In this document: piece by piece, positions 25,492-33,393 of the stretch | Layout: every line of letters begins with the position of its first letter | Position numbering within the stretch: the first letter of the stretch is position 1 | Origin: Nonomuraea muscovyensis | GTDB taxonomy: Bacteria; Actinomycetota; Actinomycetes; Streptosporangiales; Streptosporangiaceae | Assembly: GCF_014207745.1 (NCBI RefSeq) | Contig: NZ_JACHJB010000002.1 | Span: 992,001-1,056,000, forward strand | DNA length: 64,000 bases | Direction: 5' to 3' | Notes under the pieces: model-generated | Database searches by the model: none | Told to the model about the DNA's origin: nothing | The model's input: only the letters and a program-made list of their open reading frames with translations | Made by a program: the position numbers and the translations under genes

Positions 25492-26452
25492 CAGCCCTCC
25501 TCGTACGGTGGACGCCGAAGTCGAGCAGGTCGAGCTTGGCCAGCCCGTCACGCACCCGGCCGGTCAGCAGGCCGATGTGCTGGAGCGACGAGATGACCTT
25601 GGCGAAGATCGCCTGCCGGTACTTGATCATCAGTTCGTGGGTGGCGGCGAAGTCGACGCCTTCGGCCGTCGGCACCTCGATGCGGTCCCAGACGTCCTCG
25701 AGGAGGAACCGCCGGCGCATGAGGCTGGCCGCCTCCAGGACCAGGTCCTCACGGTCGGCCAGCTCCGCCTGGGTCATCTCCGGATAGATCCCGCTCAGGG
25801 AGAGCACGCCGAAGGAGACGTGCCGCGCCTCGTCCCTGGCCACCAGCCGGGTGATCTCTTTGATCAGGTCGTCGTTGAAGGTGCTGTTGGCCAACCGGAA
25901 CGCCGCCATGGCCAGCGCCTCGACCATGATCTGCATGCCGAGGGCGGTGACGTCCCACCGCTCGTCGGACAGAATGTCGGTGAGCAGCGCCCGCAGCGGC
26001 GAGCTGATGGCGTACGGCTCGGGCACCTTCTCGCGCAGGTAGCGGGAGAACGCCTCCACGTGCCTTGCCTCGTCAGCCGCCTGGCTGGCCGCGTAGTACT
26101 TGCTCTCGACGTCCGGCATCACCTCGACCAGCCGGGCGGCGACCACAAGCGCGCCCTGCTCTCCGTGGAGGAACTGCGACACCATCCACGACTGGAGCTC
26201 CCACCTGAAGGTGTCCCACATCGGGCGGCCCCTACGCGCCAGCGGGGAGGCGGCGAACGCCGACATCGCGAAGTAGGAGTCGTCGGGCAGCGGAGAGCCG
26301 AACGCCACCTCCGTCGACCAGTCGATGTCGGTGGAGGCGTTCCACTGGGCTTGCTTGGCACGCTCGTACAGGACAGCGATCCGGTCGGACTGCGGCTCGT
26401 AGTCCCAGTTGAGCCGGGCTTCGACGGGAGTGGTCACCCTCAGGTCGGCCAT
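25484..26452 (-). CDS. Ferritin-like diiron protein (putative oxygenase)
   Basis: 322 residues from ATG 26452. A complete four-helix diiron ligand set is visible: E98 (HGEQGAL), E128-x-x-H131 (DEARHVEAF), E178 (MVEALAM) and E208-x-x-H211 (DEARHVSFG). This is the pattern of O2-activating non-haem diiron enzymes such as AurF/CmlI-type N-oxygenases and related hydroxylases; sequence alone does not decide between them. It is the first gene of the minus-strand NRPS operon and overlaps the NRPS start by eight bases, so it is surely co-translated. Possible jobs are N- or C-oxygenation of a precursor or of a carrier-bound residue. Confidence 0.82.
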   Translation of the reverse strand: MADLRVTTPVEARLNWDYEPQSDRIAVLYERAKQAQWNASTDIDWSTEVAFGSPLPDDSYFAMSAFAASPLARRGRPMWDTFRWELQSWMVSQFLHGEQGALVVAARLVEVMPDVESKYYAASQAADEARHVEAFSRYLREKVPEPYAISSPLRALLTDILSDERWDVTALGMQIMVEALAMAAFRLANSTFNDDLIKEITRLVARDEARHVSFGVLSLSGIYPEMTQAELADREDLVLEAASLMRRRFLLEDVWDRIEVPTAEGVDFAATHELMIKYRQAIFAKVISSLQHIGLLTGRVRDGLAKLDLLDFGVHRTRRADV

Positions 26453-26542
26453 ACCAGAAACACTACTGAACAGATACAAGGTGGGGGAAGACCCGAGATA
26501 CACGGGTTTACCGGAAATACGAGTATCCCCTAGCATGCGCAC
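26453..26542. promoter_or_regulatory. Divergent promoter region of the NRPS operon and the free C-domain gene
   Basis: The gap is 90 bases. Neither gene has a Shine-Dalgarno sequence, which suggests leaderless transcripts. On plus, TAGCAT at 26531-26536 ends six bases before GTG 26543, with TTTACC at 26507-26512 as a possible -35. On minus, TAGTGT (plus 26460-26465) sits seven bases before ATG 26452. An inverted repeat ATAC-GA-GTAT lies at 26517-26526. TTGTAT and TAGTGTTT on the minus strand recur in the second divergent promoter at 30216-30240. Confidence 0.5.
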
Positions 26543-27808
26543 GTGACCGTACGAGAGGCTCCGGCAACCGTCGGCCAGCGGCTGCTGTGGATGATGGGGC
26601 ACTACCGGGCGACGGAGGAGTACGGCACGTTCAACTGCCCCGTGCTGTGCCGTCTGCGCGGCCGGCTGGACCGCGCGGCGCTCGGCGCCGCCGTCAACGG
26701 GCTCGTGCGCAGGCACGAGTCGCTGCGTACGGTCTTCGCGGGCCGGGGACGCGACCTGCTGCAGCGGGTGCTGCCCGCCGAGCCGGTCGGCGTCGACTGG
26801 CGCGACGCCCCGCAGCCACCGGCGCCGGCGGACCTCGAGGCGCAGCTGGCGGCCGAGCTGCGCACGCGGATCGACGTGGGCCTCTCCCCGATCCGCGTGA
26901 CGTGCTGGCAGGTCTCCGACACCGACCACGTCCTGTGCCTGAACCTGCACCACATGGTCACCGACGCCTGGTCGACAGGCGTGCTGTTCAAGGAGCTGCA
27001 GACCCTCTACGCCCACGGAGGTGACCTGTCGGTCTTGCCTGAGATGCCGTGGCAGTATCTGGACTTCGCCCGCTGGCAGCGGCACCAGACCGACAGCGGC
27101 GCCCTCGACCGCCAGCGCGGCTACTGGCTGCGCCAGCTCGACGGCGCGCGTCTGGCCAGGCCGCCCAGGCTGCCCGGCGCGGGAAGCGCGGCCAGCGGGC
27201 CCACCGGGGTGGCGGCCGTCACGCTGCCGGCCGACGTCACCCGGGCGTTGAAGGACGTCGCCCGCGACCTGCGCGTCACGCTCTTCTCGGTGCTGCTCGC
27301 CGGATACTTCGCTCAGCTGCACCGGGCGACCGGCGACAGGGACCTCACCGTGGCCTCCCTGTTCGCCAACCGGTCCCGGCCCGAGTCGCGCGGCACGGTC
27401 GGATTCCTGGCCAACATGGCCATGCTCAGGTCCCGCCGGGCCGACGCCGATCCGCGGCTGCTCATCAAGGCCGCGCACGTCGCCGCGGTCGGGGCGTTCG
27501 CGAACGAGCAGCAGCCGTTCCAGACGCTCCCGCCCCGCCTGATCGACACCGGGGGCCTGCGGGCGGACGATGTCGTGTTCCAGGTCGTCACCGACCCCCA
27601 GTACAAGGGGCACGCCGGCGGCCTGGAGTTCGAGCTGCTCGTGCCCGACGCGATCGGCAGCAGGTTCAGTTTCGAGCTGGCGGTGGCACCCCTCGGCACC
27701 GGCCTGCGGCCGGTCCTGTTCTACCGGCGTGACTGGTTCGCCGACGCGTGGTCGCGGGAGTTCATCGCCGGGTACGGCGACCTGCTGCGCTCCTTCACGA
27801 AGGCGTGA
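26543..27808 (+). CDS. Free-standing NRPS condensation domain
   Basis: 421 residues from GTG 26543, with no ribosome site. The active-site motif is HHMVTDAWS (HHxxxD kept, the usual final Gly replaced by Ala), and the N-terminal helix LLWMMGHYRATEEYGTFN fits a C domain. No adenylation or carrier domain follows. Stand-alone C domains form amides or esters between a carrier-bound chain and a free nucleophile, so it may attach an extra acyl or amino group or release the chain. This is a second candidate for offloading, given the defective thioesterase region. It ends convergently, overlapping the P450-4 gene by 14 bases. Confidence 0.88.
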   Translation: MTVREAPATVGQRLLWMMGHYRATEEYGTFNCPVLCRLRGRLDRAALGAAVNGLVRRHESLRTVFAGRGRDLLQRVLPAEPVGVDWRDAPQPPAPADLEAQLAAELRTRIDVGLSPIRVTCWQVSDTDHVLCLNLHHMVTDAWSTGVLFKELQTLYAHGGDLSVLPEMPWQYLDFARWQRHQTDSGALDRQRGYWLRQLDGARLARPPRLPGAGSAASGPTGVAAVTLPADVTRALKDVARDLRVTLFSVLLAGYFAQLHRATGDRDLTVASLFANRSRPESRGTVGFLANMAMLRSRRADADPRLLIKAAHVAAVGAFANEQQPFQTLPPRLIDTGGLRADDVVFQVVTDPQYKGHAGGLEFELLVPDAIGSRFSFELAVAPLGTGLRPVLFYRRDWFADAWSREFIAGYGDLLRSFTKA

Positions 27809-28979
27809 CCACCAGCGGGATGCTCGCGTAGCTGCGGAACAGGGCACTGGGCTGGCGCACGGGCCGCCCGGCGAGCTCCAGGGCGCGTACGCGGTCGAGC
27901 AGCGCGTCGAACACGACGGCACCCTCGACCCTGGCCAGCGCGGCGCCGAGACATCCGCGCACCCCCCCGCCGAACCCCACGTGCGGGTTGGGGTCGCGGC
28001 CCACGTCCAGCCTGCCCGGGTCGGCGAAGGCCCGCTCGTCGTGGTTGGCGCAGCCGAGCATGAGCAGCACCGACCGTCCCTCCTTGATGGTCTTGTCACC
28101 GATCGTGACGGGCTCGCGAGTGACCCTGGCCGTGTACTGGATGGGCGCGTCCAGCCGGACGAACTCCTCCACCGCCGTCCTGACCAGCGACCGGTCCGCG
28201 CGTAACCTGGCGAACTCCCCGGGGAACCGGGCCAGGGCCAGGCATCCGGTCGACACCATGTTCATGGTGGTCTCGAAACCGGTGAAGCAGAGGAAGGCGA
28301 GGTTGTCGACGATCTCGTCGTCCGACAGCTCGCCCAGCATACGGGAGACGAGGTCACCGGCGGGACGGCGCCTGCGCTCGTGGAGCACGTCGGTGACGTA
28401 GCCGCGCAGCCAGGCCAGCGCCTCGTCGGCGGCCGGACGGTCCGGCTCGGGCAGGAACGGCGTGAACGCCTTGGCCAGCGCCCCGGCGCGGGCCCAGATC
28501 TCCCCTCGCGCGTCGGCGGGCAGCCCCATCAGCTCGCACACCACCGTCACGGCCACGGGGAAGGCCAGCTCGCCCGGCACGTCGAGGCGGCCCGTGTCCA
28601 GCGCAGGCGCCAGGCACTCGTCGACGACGGCGCGGATGCGGTCGGTGTGACCGCGGGCCGTACGCGGGCTGAAGGCGGCCACCATCAGCCGGTGCAGGCG
28701 CGAGTGCTCCTCGACGTCCTGCGTCGGCAGGATGCGACGGAAGACCCGACCCGCCGCCCCCTCCGCCACCGCGAAGGCCGGATTGTCCTCGGGGAAGTCG
28801 TTGCCGAGCCGCCGGTCTCTCAGCAGCGGGGCCACGTGCTCCAGCCGGGTCACGCCGAAGCTGGCCGGCGAGACCCGGCACAGCGGCCCCTCGGCGCGCA
28901 GCCGCGCGTAGGTCGGGTAGGGATCGTCGAGGACCTCCGGGTCGAGGGCGTCGAACTTGGGCAGCAGCTTGGCACGCAT
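27795..28979 (-). CDS. Cytochrome P450 (P450-4)
   Basis: 394 residues, ATG 28979 in a one-base TGATG overlap with P450-5. It has the haem loop FGGGVRGCLG, the K-helix EEFVRLDAP and the I-helix CFTGFETTMN, with acid and alcohol present. The haem-loop residue before the ligand region is Arg-Gly rather than His-x, unlike its siblings. The N-terminus LLPKFDALDPEVLDDPYPTYARLR is closely similar to P450-5, so the two are tandem duplicates. A tailoring oxidation of the NRPS product is expected. Confidence 0.9.
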   Translation of the reverse strand: MRAKLLPKFDALDPEVLDDPYPTYARLRAEGPLCRVSPASFGVTRLEHVAPLLRDRRLGNDFPEDNPAFAVAEGAAGRVFRRILPTQDVEEHSRLHRLMVAAFSPRTARGHTDRIRAVVDECLAPALDTGRLDVPGELAFPVAVTVVCELMGLPADARGEIWARAGALAKAFTPFLPEPDRPAADEALAWLRGYVTDVLHERRRRPAGDLVSRMLGELSDDEIVDNLAFLCFTGFETTMNMVSTGCLALARFPGEFARLRADRSLVRTAVEEFVRLDAPIQYTARVTREPVTIGDKTIKEGRSVLLMLGCANHDERAFADPGRLDVGRDPNPHVGFGGGVRGCLGAALARVEGAVVFDALLDRVRALELAGRPVRQPSALFRSYASIPLVVTPS

Positions 28980-30184
28980 CAGGCGACTCGCACGGGGACG
29001 GAGGCATAAGCCCTGAATGTGGTGTTGGTACGGCGGAGCGCGGGACCGGCGGGCTCGATCGCGCCGAAGCGGTCCAGGAGCCTGCCGAAGGCCACCGCGC
29101 CCTCAACCCTGGCCAGTGCCGCGCCCATGCAGTGGTGCAGCCCGCCGCCGAAGCTGACGTGCGGATTGGGGTCGCGCCCGACGTCGAGCCGGCCGGGGTC
29201 GCCGAACTGCCGCTCGTCCCGGTTGGCCGACCCGAGGAGCAACACCAGGACACGGCCCGCGCGCACGGTGTGGTCGCCGACCTCGACGGGCGAGCGGACC
29301 AGGCGCGCCGTTCCCTGGATCGGCGCGTCGTAGCGCAGGAACTCCTCCACCGCCGTCGGCAGCAGCCCGCGATCGGCGCGCAGCCGGGCCAGCTCGCCCG
29401 GATGCTCCAGCAGCGCGGCGCAGCCGCTGGCCAGCAGGTTGGCCGTGGTCTCGAAACCGGCGAAGAAGGAGAAGACCGCGTTGTCCACGATCTCCTCCTC
29501 GGTCAGCCGGTCGTCGCCCTCCCGGGCGGCCAGCAGCAGCGACAGCAGGTCACGGCTCGGTGCCTTGCTCCGCTGCGCGAGCAGCTCGGCCAGGTAGTCC
29601 CTGAGCCAGAGCACCGAGGCGTCGGCGTCGGCCCGGTCGGCCTCCGGGACCATCGCGGCGAACGCCTTGCTCAGGTTGAGCGCGTGCGGCCGCACCTCGC
29701 TGCGGTCGGCTCGCGGGATTCCCATCAGCTCGCACACCACCAGCACCGGAAGCGGGAAGGCCAGCTCCTCCACGGCGTCGAACCAGCCGCGCTCGGCGGC
29801 CGGGTCGAGCAGCTCGTCCACCAGGTCGCCGATGTGCTCGCGCAGACCGCGCACCAGGCCGGGGCTGAACGCCTTGCTCATCAGCCTGCGGAGCCTGGTG
29901 TGCGCCGGAGGGTCGCGGTACAGGATGATCCGCTGGAAGAAGGCGGCCGCGGGGCCGTCGCCCGCCGACATCTCGTGGTAGAGAGGCGGGAACTCGCTGC
30001 CGAGCCGGGGATCGCGCACCAGCGCGGCCACGTCCGCGTAGCGGGTGACGCCGAAGCTGGCCGGTCCCATCCGGCACAGCGGCCCCTGCGCACGGAGCCT
30101 CTCGTAGGTCGGATAAGGGTCCTCAATCACGGCGGGATCGAGAGCGTCGAAGCGCTCCGGCAACCGCATGCCCACACGCGCCAT
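28979..30184 (-). CDS. Cytochrome P450 (P450-5)
   Basis: 401 residues if started at ATG 30184; ATGs at 30169 and 30202 are alternatives. No ribosome site precedes any of them. TATTGT six bases before 30184 suits a leaderless transcript and favours that start. The haem loop FGGGLHHCMG, the K-helix EEFLRYDAP and the I-helix FAGFETTANL are all canonical. It is the first gene of a two-P450 operon that diverges from the SsuD-like gene. It belongs to the same subfamily as P450-1, -3 and -4. Confidence 0.9.
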   Translation of the reverse strand: MARVGMRLPERFDALDPAVIEDPYPTYERLRAQGPLCRMGPASFGVTRYADVAALVRDPRLGSEFPPLYHEMSAGDGPAAAFFQRIILYRDPPAHTRLRRLMSKAFSPGLVRGLREHIGDLVDELLDPAAERGWFDAVEELAFPLPVLVVCELMGIPRADRSEVRPHALNLSKAFAAMVPEADRADADASVLWLRDYLAELLAQRSKAPSRDLLSLLLAAREGDDRLTEEEIVDNAVFSFFAGFETTANLLASGCAALLEHPGELARLRADRGLLPTAVEEFLRYDAPIQGTARLVRSPVEVGDHTVRAGRVLVLLLGSANRDERQFGDPGRLDVGRDPNPHVSFGGGLHHCMGAALARVEGAVAFGRLLDRFGAIEPAGPALRRTNTTFRAYASVPVRVA

Positions 30185-30280
30185 GCGCACACAATACTTC
30201 ATCGGATATTGCTTCTTGTATTCTGAAAACCCTAGTGTTTGTCGAAGGTCGCATTCTCGACGGATGAAGGGTGCCCACGG
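30185..30280. promoter_or_regulatory. Divergent promoter region, P450-5/SsuD-like monooxygenase
   Basis: For the plus gene, TTGCTT at 30209-30214 and TAGTGT at 30233-30238 are 18 bases apart and fit -35/-10. CAATA at 30192-30196 and TATTG at 30207-30211 form an inverted repeat with a ten-base spacer, overlapping the likely minus-strand -10 (TATTGT). The pair TTGTAT (30216) and TAGTGTTT (30233) is also seen in the other divergent promoter of the cluster, with a spacing that differs by three bases. Confidence 0.45.
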
Positions 30281-31384
30281 ATGCCACTGCACCTGTACTG
30301 GTTCCTTCCTTCGCACGGGGACGGCAGGGAGGTGGGCAAGACCGCGACGGACCAGGGCCGGGCCCGCACGATCCGCCGCGCACCCGACATCGACTACCTG
30401 GCCCAGGTCGCCCAGGCGGCCGACACGCTCGGCTTCACCGGCATGCTGGTCCCCACGGGGCTGTTCTGCGAGGACCCCTGGGTGGTCAGCGCGGCGCTGG
30501 CGGCCAGGACGCGCCGCGTCAAGTTCATGATCGCTCTGCGGTCCGGGCTCACGTCTCCCCTGCTGACCGCGCAGATGGCGGCGACCTTCCAGCGCGTCTC
30601 CGGTGACCGGCTGGTGTTCAACATCGTGGCCGGCGGGGACGCCGACGAGCAGCGCCGCTACGGCGACTGGCTGGCGCATGACGACCGCTACGCGCGGACG
30701 GCCGAGTTCCTGACGGTGCTGCGCGGACTGTGGCAGGGCGGGCCCGTCGACTTCGACGGCGATCACTACCGCCTCAAGGCCGGCCTGCTCACCCGCCCCG
30801 CCACCATGCCGCAGATCCACCTGGGCGGCTCGTCCGCCGCCGCCAGACGCGTCGCCGCCGAGCACGCCGACGTCTACCTCGCCTGGGGGGAGCCGCCGCC
30901 GCAGCTCGGGGAGCTCATGACCGACTTCAGGCGGCAGAGCGACGCGACGGGACGCGACGTGCGGCTCGGCACGCGCTTCCACGTCATCTCCCGCGACACC
31001 GCCGAGGAGGCGTGGGAGACCGCGAACCGGCTGATCGAGGGCATGGACCCCGCTCTGATCGCCCAGGCGCAGGAGCGCTTCCGCCGCACCGAGTCGGAGG
31101 GCCAGCGCCGGGCCTCGGCGCTGCACGGCGGCCGCACCGACGACCTGGAGATCTACCCCAACGTGTGGGCCGGATACGGGCTGGTCCGCCCCGGCGCGGG
31201 GATCGCGCTCGTCGGCAGCCACGAGGAGGTGGCCGATCGGATCGCCGAATACCACAAGAGCGGCATCGACCACCTCATCCTGTCCGGCCAGCCGCACCTG
31301 GAGGAGGCCTACTGGTTCGGCGAGGGCGTGATGCCGCTCCTGAGGGCGCGCGGCCTACTCGAAGAGACGTCCGCGGGCTCATGA
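30281..31384 (+). CDS. LLM-class flavin-dependent monooxygenase, SsuD-like
   Basis: 367 residues from ATG 30281. This start is chosen because MPLHLYWFLPSHGDG matches the SsuD N-terminus (TTG 30239 is an upstream alternative). The TIM-barrel family features GFTGMLVPTG and NIVAGGDADEQRRYGDWL are present. SsuD oxidises alkanesulfonates to aldehyde and sulfite using reduced FMN from a partner reductase, which is the next, overlapping gene. In a Cys-rich NRPS cluster the pair could act on a sulfur-bearing substrate or supply sulfur, or perform a Baeyer-Villiger-type or N-oxidation; the substrate is inferred. Confidence 0.88.
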   Translation: MPLHLYWFLPSHGDGREVGKTATDQGRARTIRRAPDIDYLAQVAQAADTLGFTGMLVPTGLFCEDPWVVSAALAARTRRVKFMIALRSGLTSPLLTAQMAATFQRVSGDRLVFNIVAGGDADEQRRYGDWLAHDDRYARTAEFLTVLRGLWQGGPVDFDGDHYRLKAGLLTRPATMPQIHLGGSSAAARRVAAEHADVYLAWGEPPPQLGELMTDFRRQSDATGRDVRLGTRFHVISRDTAEEAWETANRLIEGMDPALIAQAQERFRRTESEGQRRASALHGGRTDDLEIYPNVWAGYGLVRPGAGIALVGSHEEVADRIAEYHKSGIDHLILSGQPHLEEAYWFGEGVMPLLRARGLLEETSAGS

Positions 31385-31968
31385 CGTCCCACGTGGAAGT
31401 CGCGGCGCAGCCCGGGACCGCCCGGGGCCACGCGCCTGTCGCCCTTCCGGTGTCCGTGCTGGTGGGCAACCCGCGGCGCGGCTCACGCACGCTCGACATC
31501 GCCACTAGAGTCGGCGCCATGCTCCACGGCGACCTGCTGGACAGCGGCGTCCCGCTCGGCGAGCCCGGCCTCGTCGACCTCTCGGCCATCGGCCCCGACC
31601 TGGCCCGCTGGGAATCGAGCCCGCCGGCCGCGGACGCGGCGACCGCCACCGTGTGCGCCTCTCGGCTGCTCCTGGTGGCCAGTCCGACGCTGAAGGCCAG
31701 CTACTCGGGTCTGCTGAAGCTCTTCCTCGACCGGCTCCCGCGCCGCGCGCTCACGGGTGTCGTCTGCGTGCCGGTCATGACGGCGGCCAGCCCGGCGCAC
31801 ACCTTCGCCGTGGACGCCTGCCTGCGGCCGCTGCTGGTCGAGCTGGGCGCGACGGTGCCCGTGCAGGGGCTCACCGTCCTGGAGGCCGACTTCGGCGCGC
31901 TCGACGAGGCGGTCGCCCGCTGGCGCGCCGCGGCCACCCCGGTCCTGTCCGCCGTCCTCGCCCTCTGA
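31381..31968 (+). CDS. NAD(P)H-dependent FMN reductase (SsuE-like)
   Basis: 195 residues, ATG 31381 overlapping the SsuD-like stop (ATGA). The flavodoxin-like fold starts with VSVLVGNPRRGSRTLDIA and continues with LVASPTLKASYSGLLKLFLDRLP, the FMN-phosphate and dimer contacts of SsuE/NADPH-dependent FMN reductases. It should provide reduced FMN to the coupled monooxygenase. The first 18 or so residues are extra and may be flexible. Confidence 0.85.
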   Translation: MTSHVEVAAQPGTARGHAPVALPVSVLVGNPRRGSRTLDIATRVGAMLHGDLLDSGVPLGEPGLVDLSAIGPDLARWESSPPAADAATATVCASRLLLVASPTLKASYSGLLKLFLDRLPRRALTGVVCVPVMTAASPAHTFAVDACLRPLLVELGATVPVQGLTVLEADFGALDEAVARWRAAATPVLSAVLAL

Positions 31969-31987
31969 CCCCGTCCGCCCGTCCGCG

Positions 31988-32998
31988 TCATCCCGCGATG
32001 CGGTCCGTACGGCGGGCCACGGCGAACGCGGCCGTCACCCCGCCCGTCACGTCGGCGCGCACGCAGTCGGCCGCCAGGCGCACCGCGCCCGCTATGTCGT
32101 GCGCGGTGGCCGCCCCGTGGCAGACCACGCACACGCCGCGGACCCCGAGCAGCACCCCGCCGGAGTCGGCCGCGAGCGCGTCGCGCACCGCCTGGGACAC
32201 TTGCCGGGCGCGCCGGTCGGCCAGGGATCCCGAGAAGGAGCGGACGGCGCTCACCGCGGCCAGGGCGGTCAGATCGAGCGTCCGCTCGTAGGTCTTGAGC
32301 ATCACATCGCCGGTGAAGCCGTCGGTGACGGCCACGTCCACGCGGTCGCTGAGCACGTCATACGCCTCGATCTGGCCCACGTAGCCGGGCAGCGTGGCCA
32401 GCATGAGGTGGGCGTCGCGTTGGGCCGGGCCGCCCTTGGTCACCTCGTGGCCGTTGGACAGCAGGCCGACCCGGGGATGCGGGACACCCAGCCGGGCCCT
32501 GGCGTACTGCACGCCCATGACGGCGAACTCGACCAGCCACTCCGGCTGGGCCACGACCGTCGCCCCGATGTCCAGCAGGACCGTCTGGCCGGCACCCGGA
32601 CCGCGCAGCACCGTGGCCAGGGCCGGGTTCCGCACGCCCGGCACCCGGCGCAGCCGTACCGCGGCGGCCAGCACCGCCGCGCCGGTGTTGCCCGGGGTGA
32701 CCATCGCGTCGGCGAGCCCGGTCCGCACCGCCTGCGCCGCGACGAGCAGCGACGACCCGCGCCTGCCCCACGTCACGGCCAGCGGATCGTCGGCCATCGA
32801 CACCGATTCCGGCGCGTCCAGCAGCGTGATGTGGCCCGGCAGGGGGCGTGAGCCCAGATGCTCGCGCAGGACCGGTACGGACCCCACCAGCATCAGGTCC
32901 ACGTCGTCGGGGAAGTCCAGCGCCGCCTCCATGACGGGGCCCGGCCCCTGGTCACCCCCCATGCCGTCCAAGGCCACGGCCGTCCGCCCGCTCTTCAC
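31988..32998 (-). CDS. PlsX-like phosphate acyltransferase
   Basis: 336 residues from GTG 32998. PlsX signatures are present: VALDGMGGDQGP at the start, MVTPGNTGA in the middle, LLDIGATV, and VCHGAATAHDI near the end. PlsX converts acyl-ACP to acyl phosphate for phospholipid synthesis and is usually encoded next to fatty acid genes. Here it stands alone between the FMN reductase and an exporter, so it is probably a second copy. It could generate an acyl phosphate for tailoring or be a bystander at the cluster edge. Confidence 0.85.
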   Translation of the reverse strand: MKSGRTAVALDGMGGDQGPGPVMEAALDFPDDVDLMLVGSVPVLREHLGSRPLPGHITLLDAPESVSMADDPLAVTWGRRGSSLLVAAQAVRTGLADAMVTPGNTGAAVLAAAVRLRRVPGVRNPALATVLRGPGAGQTVLLDIGATVVAQPEWLVEFAVMGVQYARARLGVPHPRVGLLSNGHEVTKGGPAQRDAHLMLATLPGYVGQIEAYDVLSDRVDVAVTDGFTGDVMLKTYERTLDLTALAAVSAVRSFSGSLADRRARQVSQAVRDALAADSGGVLLGVRGVCVVCHGAATAHDIAGAVRLAADCVRADVTGGVTAAFAVARRTDRIAG

Positions 32999-33027
32999 CC
33001 CGCGACCTCCAGAACAACAGAACCAAG

Positions 33028-33393
33028 ATGTGTCATGCTGACGAAATGCTTGATTACAACCGAGTTCGCGATCTCGCGGAGGACCTGCCGGGAGTCGAGC
33101 AGTCCGAGTCGTGGGGCACCCCGTCGCTGAAGGTCGGCGGCAAGATGATCCTGCGTCAGCACGAGGATCCCGAGCTCATGGTGGTGAAGGTCGCGCTGGA
33201 TGAGCGCGACGCGCTCACGCGGGAGCGACCCGAGGTCTTCATCGTCACTCCTCATTACGAGAAATATCCCTACATGCTGGTCAAGACCGCGGCGCTCGCC
33301 GACGACGAGCTCCGCGAGCTGATCACTGAGGCGTGGCGCATGACCGCGCCGAAGCGGCTCCTGAAGGTCTTCGACGAACGCGGCACTAGCTGA
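33028..33393 (+). CDS. MmcQ/YjbR family protein
   Basis: About 121 residues from ATG 33028; ATG 33046 gives the more usual family N-terminus MLDYNRVRDLAEDLPG. The core SWGTPSLKVGGKMIL and the C-terminal EAWRMTAPKRLLKVFDE are typical of this small CyaY-like-fold family, whose members are of uncertain function and sometimes annotated as DNA-binding. It ends convergently, overlapping the exporter permease by eight bases. No clear link to the biosynthetic cluster. Confidence 0.85.
   Translation: MCHADEMLDYNRVRDLAEDLPGVEQSESWGTPSLKVGGKMILRQHEDPELMVVKVALDERDALTRERPEVFIVTPHYEKYPYMLVKTAALADDELRELITEAWRMTAPKRLLKVFDERGTS

Noticed and set aside
19651..25596. A plus-strand open frame of nearly 2000 codons opposite the NRPS
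   Set aside because: It is the antisense of the NRPS: its His/Arg/Pro-rich text duplicates exactly with the NRPS repeat and has no domain. It stays open because the repeated block avoids certain codons.
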